From the NCBI RefSeq assembly GCF_000024765.1, contig NC_013422.1, positions 1,507,501 through 1,571,500 on the forward strand: a stretch of 64,000 nucleotides of DNA. The letters are read 5' to 3'. The notes under the pieces were generated by a model that was not told the origin of the DNA, made no database searches, and saw only the letters and a list, made by a program, of their open reading frames with translations. This stretch comes from Halothiobacillus neapolitanus c2 (GTDB lineage Bacteria > Pseudomonadota > Gammaproteobacteria > Halothiobacillales > Halothiobacillaceae). Positions 52,572-63,293 of this stretch are shown here, piece by piece. The position numbers and the translations under genes are program-made. Position 1 is the stretch's first letter. The number at the start of each line of letters is the position of its first letter.

Positions 52572-54974
52572 TCAAAAACTTGTACCCACGGTAAACTGGA
52601 ACACCTGAGTCCGGTCACCAGGCTTGTTATTCAGGGGCTTGGCCACACTGAACACCAATGGACCGACCGGCGAAATCCAGTTAAATCCGATCCCTACAGA
52701 TTGGCGCAAATCCCTGGCACTGAAATCGTTATAGCTGCCGTACACATTACCCACATCCCAGAACAGTGATAGGCGAACATTGTTTGACTGACTGGTCAAA
52801 AATGGCATGGGCGAAATCAGCTCAAGCCCACCAGCTGTCAGGAACGTACCGCCTATCGGATCACCATTCGAGTCCAAAGGACCCAATGAGTAATCCTGAT
52901 AACCACGGACGGACTGTATGCCGCCTGCATAATAATTCAAGAAAGGCGGCACACCATTGTAATATTGGCTGACACCACCGTAAGTGGACTGCGTCTCGCC
53001 ATACGCTTTAATCAGATCGACCCGACCATGGGCAGACAGTGTCGCGTCTGTCCAAAGCGGGAAATAAACACGGCCTTTATAGTCACCCTTGTAGTATCTC
53101 AACTGACTACCCGGCACGGCCAGTGTGGCGGAAACGGTCTGCAAAATACCTGATGTCGGGAAGATGGCCTTGTTGCGCGTGTCGTACTTCAAGGTGGGAA
53201 TCAGGCTGAACGTATAGAAACTCTTGCCATCAAACCCGGGACCAGGGCGATCGTAGCCATTTTCACCCAATGGAGTTACCGGATATTCCCCTGTAGGCAC
53301 GACAGGCACGCCGGTAATCCAGCTTGGTGAATAAGTGGTGGATTTGATTTTCTGGTTCTGCAACTGGAAGGCGATGGACGCATAGGTATTCTCGGATAAT
53401 GGCACACCGAAATTGATGTTACCCCCGATCGAATCGACCAGATACCGGGAGAGAGACAACTGCGCCGCATTCTGTTTTGAGTAGAACAGACCGAAACCCT
53501 GACTCACACCATCGACGGTGAAATAAGGATTGTTGTAATTGAACTGCACGCCTGTCTGGTACGAACTACGCTGCAAATTGATGCCGACCGATTTACCGGA
53601 ACCCAGGAAATTCGACTGGTTAAGGCCCAAATTGAAAAGCACACCTTCGGATTGCGAATAACCAACCCCCGCAGTGAAGGAACCGGACAACTGCTCGGTA
53701 ATGTCATAGTCGACATCAACCTGATCAGGCACACCTGAAACCGGTTTCACCTTTTGATCCACCTGCTGAACGGAAGGCAGGCGCTGGATGCGTTCTTTGG
53801 AGCGGTCCAACTTATCGGCCGCATACCAACTGCCTTCCATCTGCCGCATTTCACGGCGATAGACCTCTTCGTTCGTGTTGAAGTTGCCGGTAAATTCCAC
53901 ATGCCGAACCGTGACGCGGTCACCGGGTTGTATGTTGAAATCAATGGCTACCGTTTTATTGTCTTCATCGATCTGGGGCATCGGCTGAACGCGAGCCAGC
54001 GCATAACCATCGTTACCCAACCGCTTGGCGATGGCATCCGAAGTATCGATCACATCCTTGCGGTTGAAGTATTCACCTGTTTTGACCTTGTCAAGCGCAT
54101 CCAGTGTGGCCTTGTCCAGCAATAGATTGCCGGAAAAAGTGACACCGCTGACCTTGTAACGCTGCCCTTCGGTGATGTTGATCACAATAGCCATGTGCTT
54201 ACGGTCAGGTGTGATGGTGACCTGTGAGGAATCCACCGCAAACTTCAGATAACCGCGATCAAGATAGAAAGACCGCAGACTTTCGAGATCTTTCGACATT
54301 TTCTCTTTTGAATATTGATCTGCGCTCGACCAGAAAGCCCACCAGGAAACCGGATGCATCGCGAGTTGAGACAACAGCTCAGATTCGGAGAAATCATGAT
54401 TTCCGATAATACGAACCTGCTGGATGCTGGCCGGTTTACCCTCGTAGATATCGATGGAAACGAAAACGCGATTATCGTCCAGTTTCTGCACATGAGTCTG
54501 AATCTGAACACCGTACTGCCCGAGGCTGTAGTACACGCGTTGCAATTCGGTCTTCATTTTGTCCAGTGCCTGCGGGTCGAGGACGTGCCCCTGGCTCAAG
54601 CCGATGTCTTTCAGTGCCTTTTGAAGCTTTTCGGTTTCAACTTTCTTGTTGCCTTTGACCTCGATGGCAGAGATGGTCGGTCTTTCCTGTACCTGAATCA
54701 TCAACACATTGCCGACACGGCCAACATTGACATCACTGAAGAACCCGGTTTTGTATAGCGCGTCGATGACCCGTGTACTGTCGTTTGCAGTGAAATCATC
54801 ACCCACGTGGTAGGGAATATACGTAAATGCCGTGCTCGGCGTGACGGTGCGCAGACCTTCTACCTTGATATCCGAAATCACGAATGCATGGGCCAGCGTT
54901 GGGATGAGCAGCAAAGCTGCTGCGACAGGCTTCAGGATGAACCGAGCCAATGAAAACTTAATTTGTGAAGTCAT
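52572..54974 (-). CDS. bamA: Outer membrane assembly factor BamA
   Basis: Essential beta-barrel insertase, 800 residues. Signal peptide to about residue 30 (TLAHAF), five POTRA domains (first: ISDIKVEGLRTVTPSTAFTY; last ends near VDVDYDITEQLSGSF), then the 16-strand barrel ending in Phe (QVFQFTVGTSF). The extracellular loop 6 motif appears as SVRGYQDYSLGP (VRGF/Y). A 227-bp MITE lies between it and rseP. Confidence 0.95.
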   Translation of the reverse strand: MTSQIKFSLARFILKPVAAALLLIPTLAHAFVISDIKVEGLRTVTPSTAFTYIPYHVGDDFTANDSTRVIDALYKTGFFSDVNVGRVGNVLMIQVQERPTISAIEVKGNKKVETEKLQKALKDIGLSQGHVLDPQALDKMKTELQRVYYSLGQYGVQIQTHVQKLDDNRVFVSIDIYEGKPASIQQVRIIGNHDFSESELLSQLAMHPVSWWAFWSSADQYSKEKMSKDLESLRSFYLDRGYLKFAVDSSQVTITPDRKHMAIVINITEGQRYKVSGVTFSGNLLLDKATLDALDKVKTGEYFNRKDVIDTSDAIAKRLGNDGYALARVQPMPQIDEDNKTVAIDFNIQPGDRVTVRHVEFTGNFNTNEEVYRREMRQMEGSWYAADKLDRSKERIQRLPSVQQVDQKVKPVSGVPDQVDVDYDITEQLSGSFTAGVGYSQSEGVLFNLGLNQSNFLGSGKSVGINLQRSSYQTGVQFNYNNPYFTVDGVSQGFGLFYSKQNAAQLSLSRYLVDSIGGNINFGVPLSENTYASIAFQLQNQKIKSTTYSPSWITGVPVVPTGEYPVTPLGENGYDRPGPGFDGKSFYTFSLIPTLKYDTRNKAIFPTSGILQTVSATLAVPGSQLRYYKGDYKGRVYFPLWTDATLSAHGRVDLIKAYGETQSTYGGVSQYYNGVPPFLNYYAGGIQSVRGYQDYSLGPLDSNGDPIGGTFLTAGGLELISPMPFLTSQSNNVRLSLFWDVGNVYGSYNDFSARDLRQSVGIGFNWISPVGPLVFSVAKPLNNKPGDRTQVFQFTVGTSF

Positions 54975-55073
54975 GCTTGAAGAGAGATCCCAGATATTCG
55001 GATAAAAAAGTGTTTAAAGTAAATTCCGCGGCCCTTTTGAGCCACTGATCGATTCCGGCCCGCCATCACATCA

Positions 55074-55300
55074 GGGCACTTCGAAAAACCTACTGTGCTG
55101 TCCGATTGCTGCGCGTCCTGTTCTCGCACCCTTCCGCCATCCATGGCGGAAGCCCTGCCGGGTGAGGCGCTTGAATTCGCGTGCTCGTTTACGAGCAGCT
55201 GGCGTAAGCCCGCGCCTCGCCTATCTACTTGATATGTCTCGTTGCTCACTGCGCGGCTCCTTGCACTCGAACATGCTCGTGACGGTTTTTCGAGGTGCCC
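55074..55300. mobile_element. MITE-like element, family A, long form (227 bp)
   Basis: Ends GGGCACTTCGAAAAACC and GGTTTTTCGAGGTGCCC are near-perfect inverted repeats and match the tips of the 110-bp copies. The flanks are the direct repeat ATCA (55070-55073 and 55301-55304). The core differs: it has the perfect hairpin CTTCCGCCATCCATGGCGGAAG at about 55130 and a GAGGCGC...GCGCCTC stem. It occupies over half of the 420-bp bamA-rseP gap; no gene is seen in the rest. Confidence 0.8.
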
Positions 55301-55394
55301 ATCAGACTATCAAACGATATAAGCCATGCATGCGAACCAAACTCAGTGCACCGCTCGCCACTGCCGACAATCGAGCTATTGTCGCCGACTATGC

Positions 55395-56804
55395 CTAGTG
55401 CAGCAACCGTGAGATGTCATTATAGAAAGCCAGCGCCATCAAACTCACCAGAAAGGCCAGACCTATCTTGGTTGCAACGGCTTCAAGCGCGGCCTCCGCG
55501 GGCTTCCCACGAAGAGCTTCAACCACATAAAGCACCAAATGGCCGCCGTCCAGCAAGGGGATGGGCAGCAAATTCATGATGGCGAGCGACAGGCTGACCA
55601 GTGCCATGAACCCAAGGAAAGTTGAAAAGCCGATAACCAGACTCTGCCCGGCGTACTCGGCAATCGCCACCGGACCTGAGAGATTGGATAAGCTCGCCTG
55701 ACCGGTAAGCAAGCCACCGAAGACATTAAAAGTCAGCGTGGTCATGGCCCAACTCCGCGATGCGGCCATAGATAACGCTTCAACCGGATTGTATCGCTCC
55801 AGAACCAGCATCTGTATCCCATCAGCCTTCGCGCGCGCCACGGCATCGGGCACCAGGCCCAACTGGGCACCGATCCGCCCAACGGAGGTTGTTTTGCCAT
55901 CGACATTGGTGGATGTTTCGGTCTTGGGCGTCACCGTGATCTGTTCTGTACGCCCATCTCGAAGCACGGTCAGCGTGACGGGCTTGCCAGGAGAATGCTC
56001 GATGCGGGTAATCAGAGCCCAGGGATCCCGATACGTCGAACCATTGATCTCCTCAATGATGTCGCCTTTCTTCAAGCCGGCTTGCTCGGCGGGGCTGGCA
56101 GCCATCACCTTATGGATGAGGGCATCACCCTTTGGCGACCACAATCGATAGCCAATCTCTCTCAACACATCCCTCGCCGGTCCCTGATGATTCCCCTGAA
56201 GTGGTTTGAGCTTGGTCAAATCGAGAGTGCCCGTGTTGACAGCACCTTGATGTTCAAATTCGATGGGCACTTTGGCCCCGGCCACGCCCCCTTCCAACAC
56301 AGCAAGTCGCAGATCGGAAAGGCTATGAATGGCTTGTCCTCCGACTTGCGTAATCACATCACCATCCTGAAGACCGCTTCGAGCCAGAACGGAATCGGCG
56401 GGCACCACGCCAACCTTCGGCAGCACACCCTGAACTCCGACCATGAACATCATCATCCAGAGTACGAGTGCAAGCAGAATATTCGCAACCGGTCCGGCAA
56501 GAACAATCAGAAAACGCTTCCAGACGGGCTGGCTGTTGAACGCCCGATGCTGCTCGGATGGGTCGACGGGCGCTTCGCGTTCATCCAGCATTTTTACGTA
56601 ACCGCCCAAAGGAAAAGCGGCAATACGGTATTCAATCGCATCCGGCCCCTTACGGGTGGACCATAACGTAGGGCCAAAGCCGAGTGAGTACGTCAGAACC
56701 TTGACCCCAAGCTTTCGGGCAACCCAGAAGTGGCCGTATTCATGGAATGCGACCAACACCGCGATGGTGATCAGGAACCCCAACAAACTCATTAGAATAT
56801 TCAT
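55395..56804 (-). CDS. rseP: Site-2 protease RseP
   Basis: Inner membrane zinc protease that cuts anti-sigma factor RseA and signal peptide remnants. 469 residues. Active site HEYGH (21-25) in TM1, two PDZ domains (LPKVGVVPADSVLARSGLQDG; ASPAEQAGLKKGDIIEEING), and NLLPIPLLDGGHL with the Asp ligand near the C-terminus. The gene sits downstream of dxr (54 bp) and upstream of bamA, the conserved order. Confidence 0.95.
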   Translation of the reverse strand: MNILMSLLGFLITIAVLVAFHEYGHFWVARKLGVKVLTYSLGFGPTLWSTRKGPDAIEYRIAAFPLGGYVKMLDEREAPVDPSEQHRAFNSQPVWKRFLIVLAGPVANILLALVLWMMMFMVGVQGVLPKVGVVPADSVLARSGLQDGDVITQVGGQAIHSLSDLRLAVLEGGVAGAKVPIEFEHQGAVNTGTLDLTKLKPLQGNHQGPARDVLREIGYRLWSPKGDALIHKVMAASPAEQAGLKKGDIIEEINGSTYRDPWALITRIEHSPGKPVTLTVLRDGRTEQITVTPKTETSTNVDGKTTSVGRIGAQLGLVPDAVARAKADGIQMLVLERYNPVEALSMAASRSWAMTTLTFNVFGGLLTGQASLSNLSGPVAIAEYAGQSLVIGFSTFLGFMALVSLSLAIMNLLPIPLLDGGHLVLYVVEALRGKPAEAALEAVATKIGLAFLVSLMALAFYNDISRLLH

Positions 56805-56858
56805 GTCATCAAGTGGTCCAAAAGAGTACAGGCAAGCTCAAAACGGGCAATGAAGCGA

Positions 56859-58064
56859 TCAGCCACGTGAATTCTCGAAACGAATGACAGCCGCATCCGC
56901 CATCGCACGTGCCCACTCGTTCTCGTCCAACACCGCCTCTATGGACTCGGGCGCGGCCGTCCGGGTTCCGGATTGAACCAAGTTCATGACAGCCTCAATC
57001 AACCGGGAAATATCGTTGAATGCGATACGGCCATCCAGAAATGCGGCAACGGCAACTTCATTGGCGGCATTCAGTACCAATGGTGCGTTGCCGCCGCTTT
57101 CAATCGCCGCATAAGCAAGCCGCAAGCAAGGAAAACGTTCACAATCGGGCGCATGAAAGTGCAAGCCATTGAGGGAAGTAAAATCTAGGGGCGCTACGCC
57201 CGATTCAATTCGTTCCGGCCAGGCCAATGCATGCGCGATGGGTGTGCGCATATCCGGCAGGCCCAGTTGGGCCAGCACCGAACCATCTGCGAATTGCACC
57301 ATGGAGTGGATCACGGATTGCGGATGCACGATCACATCGATCCGCGACGCCGGCATGCCAAACAGCCAGGATGCCTCGATGACCTCAAGCCCTTTGTTCA
57401 TCATCGTGGCCGAATCCACCGAGATTTTGCGCCCCATCGACCAGTTCGGATGACGACAAGCTTCATCAACTGTAATCTCTGAAAATCGCTCAAGGGGATG
57501 CGTTCTAAATGGCCCGCCGGATGCCGTCAGAATGAGTTTATCAACCGCTTTGGCAGGTTGCTCTCCAACGGGGAGGCACTGGAAAATCGCGTTGTGTTCA
57601 CTGTCGATGGGCAGAAGCGTCGCACCGGACTCGGCGACGGCGGTCATCATGATTTGACCCGCCGCGACCAGTGACTCCTTGTTGGCAAGCAACACCTGCT
57701 TGCCTGCACGCACCGCAGCCCAGGTCGAGGCAAGACCAGCCACACCGACAATGGCAGCTACAACGACATCGACCGATTCTTCTGCGGCCAATGCTGCAAT
57801 TTGCGCTGGCTGGTCAACGATCTCTGGCCGCAGTGCGCCATCTGGAATTTGCTCTGCGATTCGCTCGCGCAATCGAGCCGCGGCAGCCGGATCGGCCACA
57901 CCAACCGTACGGGGGTGAAATTCCTGAATCTGCGCCCACAAAACATCAACCTGCGCGTTCGCCACCAAGCTTTGCACCCGATAATGCTTTGGGTGGAGAC
58001 GAACCACGGCCAATGTGCTCTGGCCGATGCTCCCCGTTGAGCCGAAAATTGAAACAGATTTCAC
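56859..58064 (-). CDS. dxr: 1-deoxy-D-xylulose 5-phosphate reductoisomerase
   Basis: NADPH-dependent second enzyme of the MEP isoprenoid pathway, 401 residues. N-terminal Rossmann motif IFGSTGSIGQSTL, ANKESLVAAGQ, metal-binding PIDSEHNAIFQCL, and LTASGGPFRTHPLERF with the flexible loop. It starts with GTG 7 nt after GGGAG. It is 18 bp behind cdsA. Confidence 0.95.
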   Translation of the reverse strand: MKSVSIFGSTGSIGQSTLAVVRLHPKHYRVQSLVANAQVDVLWAQIQEFHPRTVGVADPAAAARLRERIAEQIPDGALRPEIVDQPAQIAALAAEESVDVVVAAIVGVAGLASTWAAVRAGKQVLLANKESLVAAGQIMMTAVAESGATLLPIDSEHNAIFQCLPVGEQPAKAVDKLILTASGGPFRTHPLERFSEITVDEACRHPNWSMGRKISVDSATMMNKGLEVIEASWLFGMPASRIDVIVHPQSVIHSMVQFADGSVLAQLGLPDMRTPIAHALAWPERIESGVAPLDFTSLNGLHFHAPDCERFPCLRLAYAAIESGGNAPLVLNAANEVAVAAFLDGRIAFNDISRLIEAVMNLVQSGTRTAAPESIEAVLDENEWARAMADAAVIRFENSRG

Positions 58065-58082
58065 TGCCGATCTCCCATCAGC

Positions 58083-58937
58083 TCAGGCCACAACGAACAG
58101 GTGCATCTGGGCAAGCGCCAGAAACCAGATGGGCATGGCCGCCAACTGGCCGTCGAGCCGGTCAAGCAGGCCACCATGACCGGGCAGTATCCGCCCGCTG
58201 TCCTTCACGCCTGCCTCACGCTTCAAACGGGATTCTTCGAGATCGCCCGCAACGGAATAAATCGCCACCAGCATGCTCCAAACAGCCAACTGCCATGAAG
58301 GCACGGCTTGGAATAAGGGCAGCGCGGCGCCAATCGCAGCAAGCAAACCGACACCGACGAGACCGCCGATCATGCCTTCTATTGATTTACCCGGGCTCAG
58401 GGCAGGTGCGAGTTTGTTTTTGCCCCAAGCCCGACCGGCGAAATACGCCAACGAGTCGGCAACAGCCACAATCAAAATCCCGAACAGCAGCAACCACGGC
58501 CCCTGCTCCTCGCGATGGATCATGACCACGGCTAACCAGAATACGGGCAGGATCAGGATTCCGAGCAACGTACGAACATTGGATGAGCGGGTAGGCGCGG
58601 CAACACGTCGGTGAAACCATAGCCCCAGAATCAATCCGGCCCAACCCAACACGGCAAGGGCAAACAATCCTGAGACCAAGTTAGCTGGCAAGAATAAAAA
58701 GAGTCCGGCACCCAAGAACGCGGCAGCGATCAGTGCGATCCAGCGCCAAATCAAGCCGATTGCACAGAGACGGAACCACTCATAACCCAAGCCAAGCGAG
58801 AGCAACGCGGTAAAACCGACAAAAGCATACTCAGGCAGCGCAAAAATAACGAACAGACCGAGCACACCCAGCGCCAATGCCGTCAACACGCGCACACCCG
58901 TCCCGCTCATGGCTTTGTTATCTGTGCTCGTCATCAT
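58083..58937 (-). CDS. cdsA: Phosphatidate cytidylyltransferase
   Basis: Inner membrane enzyme making CDP-diacylglycerol, 284 residues with about eight TM helices. The CTP-transferase signature is visible near the C-terminus: SVAGDLEESRLKREAGVKDSGRILPGHGGLLDRLD. Its ATG overlaps the uppS stop (ATGA). Confidence 0.94.
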   Translation of the reverse strand: MMTSTDNKAMSGTGVRVLTALALGVLGLFVIFALPEYAFVGFTALLSLGLGYEWFRLCAIGLIWRWIALIAAAFLGAGLFLFLPANLVSGLFALAVLGWAGLILGLWFHRRVAAPTRSSNVRTLLGILILPVFWLAVVMIHREEQGPWLLLFGILIVAVADSLAYFAGRAWGKNKLAPALSPGKSIEGMIGGLVGVGLLAAIGAALPLFQAVPSWQLAVWSMLVAIYSVAGDLEESRLKREAGVKDSGRILPGHGGLLDRLDGQLAAMPIWFLALAQMHLFVVA

Positions 58938-59701
58938 TCTTCAACACCGCCAAAGCGGCGCTGGCGAGCGGCAAACCAGTTCAAAGCGTCTCTAAAATCT
59001 TTCTCAGTGAAAGAAGGCCACAGACAGGACGTGAAATAGAGTTCGGCATAAGCGGATTGCCACAACAGGAAATTGCTGATGCGCTGCTCGCCACCCGTAC
59101 GAATGAAAAGATCGACAGGCGGTTGATTAGCGGTGGATAAATTAGCTTCAAAACAGCTGCGAACCGCAGTTTCGTCGTCAAGATCAACCTCACCCCGTTC
59201 TGCCGAACGGGCCAGCCGGGTAGCTGCCTGAAGTATGTCCCACTGCCCCCCATAGCTGACGGCGATCATCAAGTGCAGCCCGTCATTGGCTGACGTAAGC
59301 TCTTCTGCCTGTGTCATCGAATGACATATGCCCTGAGGCAGACGCGTACGATCCCCGATGAATTGCACACGAATACCATTGGCGTGCAAATCCTTGATAT
59401 CTCGCTCCAGCGCATAGGAAAACAGGCGCATCAATGCGTCCACCTCCTCGGCTGGGCGCGTCCAGTTCTCGGAGGAAAATGCGAACAGGGTAAGTACGGG
59501 GATGTTTGCGCGACGAGCAGACTCAATCAGTCGACGAACTGCTCTGCGGCCTCGTTGATGACCAAGGCTGCGCGGAAGATGCCGTTCTCTGGCCCAGCGC
59601 CCATTACCATCCATGATCACAGCGACATGCTGCGGGCCATTGGATGGCTGGACAGCAGGAGAAACCGCCGAAGAACTAGACGCTGTATCCGATGCCTTCA
59701 C
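58934..59701 (-). CDS. uppS: Undecaprenyl diphosphate synthase
   Basis: cis-prenyltransferase supplying the lipid carrier for peptidoglycan and O-antigen, 255 residues. VAVIMDGNGRWARERHLPRSLGH holds the catalytic Asp; TLFAFSSENWTRP and DLFIRTGGEQRISNFLLWQSAYAELYF are family blocks. The GTG start at 59701 lacks a strong SD, and the first 20 residues are Ser/Ala-rich and unconserved. It is 6 bp after frr. Confidence 0.94.
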   Translation of the reverse strand: MKASDTASSSSAVSPAVQPSNGPQHVAVIMDGNGRWARERHLPRSLGHQRGRRAVRRLIESARRANIPVLTLFAFSSENWTRPAEEVDALMRLFSYALERDIKDLHANGIRVQFIGDRTRLPQGICHSMTQAEELTSANDGLHLMIAVSYGGQWDILQAATRLARSAERGEVDLDDETAVRSCFEANLSTANQPPVDLFIRTGGEQRISNFLLWQSAYAELYFTSCLWPSFTEKDFRDALNWFAARQRRFGGVEE

Positions 59702-59707
59702 GCCGAA

Positions 59708-60265
59708 TTAGACTTCAAGCAATTCTTTTTCTTTTTCAGCGACCAGCTTATCGATTTCGGTAACGCACTGATCCGTCAATTTCTGGATCAAGTCCTGACC
59801 ACGACGTTCGTCGTCTTCGGAAATATCCTTGTCCTTGAGCATGTTCTTCAGGTCATTGTTGGCATCACGGCGAATATTTCGCACGGCCACCTTGGCATTT
59901 TCACCTTCGGTACGCACCACCTTGCCCAACTCCTTGCGGCGCTCTTCCGTAAGCGCAGGCATCGGAACCCGAATCACCAAACCGGAAGTCGATGGATTCA
60001 GCCCCAAGTCGGAAGTCATGATCGCTTTTTCGATTTTGCCGACCATTTCTTTTTCCCACGGTGTTACCGACAGGGTACGAGAGTCTTCAGCCGACAGTTT
60101 GGCAACCTGAGACAACGGCACCATGCTGCCGTAATAATCCACCGACACATGATCAAGAATGCTGACGTGTGCCCGTCCGGTTCTGATTTTGCTCAATTCC
60201 ACCTTGAGCGCATCGATGCTCTTGTGCATCCGCACATCACAATCTTTTCTAATATCTTCGATCAT
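59708..60265 (-). CDS. frr: Ribosome recycling factor
   Basis: 185-residue factor that splits post-termination ribosomes with [36 protein letters not shown] begins helix 1; [17 protein letters not shown] is the signature. I start at 60265, where ATGA overlaps the pyrH stop and GAGG lies upstream; the longer frame to 60382 is pyrH shadow. Confidence 0.96.
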   Translation of the reverse strand: MIEDIRKDCDVRMHKSIDALKVELSKIRTGRAHVSILDHVSVDYYGSMVPLSQVAKLSAEDSRTLSVTPWEKEMVGKIEKAIMTSDLGLNPSTSGLVIRVPMPALTEERRKELGKVVRTEGENAKVAVRNIRRDANNDLKNMLKDKDISEDDERRGQDLIQKLTDQCVTEIDKLVAEKEKELLEV

Positions 60266-61002
60266 TTCAATAATTCCTCGGATGTCACCAATGTACCCAC
60301 AGGCTCGCCTTGAATGGCGCGCACCAGGTTGTTCGGGGCATGAATATCGATCACCATCATCGGCATGTTCTGGTCGCGACAAAGCACGATCGCTGTCGCA
60401 TCCATGACCGCCAGACGCTGATCAAGGGCGTGATTATAAGTTAAGTGTTCAAATCGGAGCGCATTTGGATTCTTCACGGGGTCCGAGTCATAAACGCCAT
60501 CGACTTTCGTCGCCTTGATCATGATATCGGCCTGGATTTCGATGGCGCGCAAACTCGCACCAGAATCCGTGGTAAAGAACGGATTGCCCGTGCCACCGAC
60601 AAGAATCACGATCCGGCCCTTCTCAAGATGACGAATCGCCCGGCGGCGGATGAAGGATTCACACACAGAGGGGATGGACACGGCGGACATTACCCGGACT
60701 TCCAATCCACGCTGTTCGATCACATCCTGCATGGCAAGACCATTCATAACCGTCGCCAGCATGCCCATCTGATCGCCCGTAACCCGGTCCATACCGGCCT
60801 TGGCCAAACCTTCTCCACGGAAGATATTACCGCCCCCAACGACAATCCCGATCTCAACACCCATGGATCGCAAGCTCAGAATATCTTCAGCCAGACGATG
60901 AATGACCGAAGGATCGATGCCAAAAGGGCTATCACCCATCAACGCCTCGCCACTTAATTTCAGCAATACGCGTTTGTATTTGGGCGTGGCAGGGTCGGTC
61001 AT
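60262..61002 (-). CDS. pyrH: Uridylate kinase
   Basis: Hexameric UMP kinase, 246 residues: [15 protein letters not shown] at the N-terminus, [31 protein letters not shown] near the nucleotide site, and [17 protein letters not shown]. It overlaps frr by 4 bp and follows the tsf terminator region by about 200 bp. Confidence 0.96.
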   Translation of the reverse strand: MTDPATPKYKRVLLKLSGEALMGDSPFGIDPSVIHRLAEDILSLRSMGVEIGIVVGGGNIFRGEGLAKAGMDRVTGDQMGMLATVMNGLAMQDVIEQRGLEVRVMSAVSIPSVCESFIRRRAIRHLEKGRIVILVGGTGNPFFTTDSGASLRAIEIQADIMIKATKVDGVYDSDPVKNPNALRFEHLTYNHALDQRLAVMDATAIVLCRDQNMPMMVIDIHAPNNLVRAIQGEPVGTLVTSEELLK

Positions 61003-61202
61003 ATTGTAGGCCTCTTGAGTTTTATCGGGAATCCAAGGAAGGTCAGTGAAGGTTTCTCATCCCTAATCCTTCTGACCATAACAATCGAAAAGAACGCTTC
61101 TCAATTGACACCATTTTCCAATATCGCACAGACATTGGAAAATAGTGGCATACGCGAATGCAGCATATCGTTCGCGCGAGCCCAAGGTGCATTATCAGGC
61201 TC

Positions 61203-61228
61203 AAAAAAAAGCCGGAGTCGCCTCCGGC
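61203..61228 (-). terminator. Terminator after tsf
   Basis: On the minus strand GCCGGAG-GCGA-CTCCGGC then eight T, 14 bp after the tsf stop. It separates rpsB-tsf from pyrH-frr transcripts. Confidence 0.92.
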
Positions 61229-61241
61229 CTATCTATTCGTA

Positions 61242-62120
61242 TCAGGCGCCTTTGACTTGCGCCATCACCTCGGCCGCGAAGTCGGTGGTGTCTTTTTCGA
61301 TCCCCTCACCTACCTCGATACGAGCAAACTTGACGCAGGTAGCGCCTTTGTTCTTGAGCAGCTTACCGACCGTCAAATCCGGATCCTTGACGAACGGCTG
61401 GCCAACCAGCGCCACTTCGGCAAGGAACTTGCGAATACGACCATCCACCATTTTTTCGATGATGTCGGCAGGCTTGCCGCTATCGGCTGCCTGAGCGATG
61501 AAAATCTCGCGCTCTTTAGCCACCAGATCGGCATCCACATCGGATTCGTTCACGCAGACCGGACGGGTCGCGGCAACGTGCATGGCAATATCACGGGCCA
61601 GAGCCACTTCGCCGCCCTGCAACTCAACCAATACACCGATACGCTCACCGTGACGATAAGCGCCAACAGCGCCTGTGGTCTCGTAACGCTCGAAACGGCG
61701 CACCTGGAGGTTTTCACCCAGCTTGGCAACCAGCGCTTTACGCTTATCTTCAATGCTCTGGCCGTCAATCTGCAACGCCATCAAGGCATCCATATCGGCA
61801 GGATTATCCGCCAATACCCGATCGGCAACCGACTGCACGAATCCGGCGAAATCCGGGTTCTTGGCAACGAAATCCGTCTCGGAGTTGACTTCAACCATGG
61901 CAGCAATATGGCCGTCATCAGAAACGGCTACGCCAATCTGGCCTTCGGCAGCCACACGGCCGGCTTTCTTGTCGGCTTTGGCCAAGCCGTTCTTACGCAT
62001 GTACTCGATCGCGGCTTCGATATCACCACCGGTTTCAACCAGGGCTTTCTTGCATTCCATCATGCCCGAGCCGGTACGCTCGCGCAGATCCTTAACTAAG
62101 CTGGCACTAATCGTTGTCAT
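61242..62120 (-). CDS. tsf: Translation elongation factor Ts
   Basis: Nucleotide exchange factor for EF-Tu, 292 residues: N-terminal UBA-like domain ([27 protein letters not shown]), then SETDFVAKN in the core, and the C-terminal [18 protein letters not shown]. Second gene of the rpsB-tsf operon. Confidence 0.96.
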   Translation of the reverse strand: MTTISASLVKDLRERTGSGMMECKKALVETGGDIEAAIEYMRKNGLAKADKKAGRVAAEGQIGVAVSDDGHIAAMVEVNSETDFVAKNPDFAGFVQSVADRVLADNPADMDALMALQIDGQSIEDKRKALVAKLGENLQVRRFERYETTGAVGAYRHGERIGVLVELQGGEVALARDIAMHVAATRPVCVNESDVDADLVAKEREIFIAQAADSGKPADIIEKMVDGRIRKFLAEVALVGQPFVKDPDLTVGKLLKNKGATCVKFARIEVGEGIEKDTTDFAAEVMAQVKGA

Positions 62121-62160
62121 CAGCGTTTCCTCTTAATTTTAAAATTCATTTAATAACAAT

Positions 62161-62182
62161 AACGGGCCACTTGGGACCCGTT
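62161..62182 (-). terminator. Hairpin between rpsB and tsf (attenuator)
   Basis: AACGGG/CCCGTT stem followed on the minus strand by ATTGTTATT, a weak U-tract. Intergenic attenuators at this place are known in other bacteria and would lower tsf relative to rpsB. Confidence 0.5.
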
Positions 62183-62242
62183 CTGTTGCTGTTTATTGGG
62201 CAGTGGTACCGAAGGTCGACACCACGCCGATCAAACAATCAA

Positions 62243-62977
62243 TCAGGCCTGATCGGCTTCCGCTGCTTCGACAAAGTCTGAGGGAGCAATCGCTGACGCA
62301 CCCTTCGCTTCCAGTACGGTTTCAGCTACTGCATGGGCATAGAGCTGGATCGCACGGATCGCATCATCGTTACCCGGGATAACGTAATCGATACCTTTGC
62401 TGCTGCTGTTGGTATCCACGATACCGATAACAGGGATGCCCAGCTTCTTGGCTTCGATCACCGCGATATCTTCGTGACCGACGTCAATGACGAACAGCGC
62501 ATTCGGCAGACGATCCATATCCTGAATACCACCGAGTGAACGCTCGAGTTTTTCACGCTCACGGGTCATCATCAGACCTTCTTTCTTGTTCAGTTTTGCC
62601 AGCGAACCGTCTTGTTCCATAGTTTGCAGCGTTTTAAGACGACGAACCGACTGACGCACGGTAGCGTAGTTCGTCATCATGCCGCCCAACCAACGGTGGT
62701 TGACATACGGCATGCCACAACGAGCCGCTTCTTCAGCGACGGTGTCGCGAGCTGAACGCTTAGTGCCGACGAACATGATGGTTCCGCCGCCACCAACAAC
62801 TTTACTGATGAAGTTCAACGCATCGTTGAACATCGGAACGGTCTTTTCCAGATTGATGATGTGGATGCGGTTACGCTGACCGAAAATATAGGGCGCCATG
62901 CCCGGATTCCAATAACGAGTCTGGTGACCAAAATGGACGCCGGCCTCGATCATTTGACGCATGCTAACTGATGCCAT
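62243..62977 (-). CDS. rpsB: 30S ribosomal protein S2
   Basis: 244 residues: [27 protein letters not shown] at the N-terminus and PDALFVID-like [34 protein letters not shown] start at 62977, behind AAGG; the frame extends to 63064 without homology. The 316-bp upstream stretch is its leader and promoter. Confidence 0.96.
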   Translation of the reverse strand: MASVSMRQMIEAGVHFGHQTRYWNPGMAPYIFGQRNRIHIINLEKTVPMFNDALNFISKVVGGGGTIMFVGTKRSARDTVAEEAARCGMPYVNHRWLGGMMTNYATVRQSVRRLKTLQTMEQDGSLAKLNKKEGLMMTREREKLERSLGGIQDMDRLPNALFVIDVGHEDIAVIEAKKLGIPVIGIVDTNSSSKGIDYVIPGNDDAIRAIQLYAHAVAETVLEAKGASAIAPSDFVEAAEADQA

Positions 62978-63134
62978 GATATTAAACCTTTTCAAATTAT
63001 GGGTTGAGCCTCCGTTCAACCAAACCAATGCAACCTTGGGCGGCCTCTCGCCTTCCCGCAGCACCCCGCATCGTTTTACCGTTGAACGTGTGAATTACCT
63101 CGCGCACAACCTAGGGTTATGACAAGGCGCGCGT

Positions 63135-63163
63135 ATTCTAGCGCCTCAGACCGCAGAATGGAA
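63135..63163 (-). promoter_or_regulatory. Candidate rpsB promoter and long leader
   Basis: On the minus strand TTCCAT, 17 bp, TAGAAT, giving a leader of about 150 nt before the rpsB ATG. Ribosomal protein S2 represses its own operon through such leaders in enterobacteria. The rest of 62978-63293 shows no gene. Confidence 0.4.
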
Positions 63164-63293
63164 GCTTGAGGAACTGATTCGACACCTTTGCGGCGCACCG
63201 CCACTGCGACCAACATGATCGCCGACACTTCCCTCGATCAAAGCATTGTGGCGAATGCTTTATCTGCGAGCATCGCCATAAATCCCCATGGAA

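Noticed and set aside
54975-55250. Leftward 92-codon frame between bamA and rseP
   Set aside because: Lies mostly inside the 227-bp element, lacks an SD and has no family resemblance.
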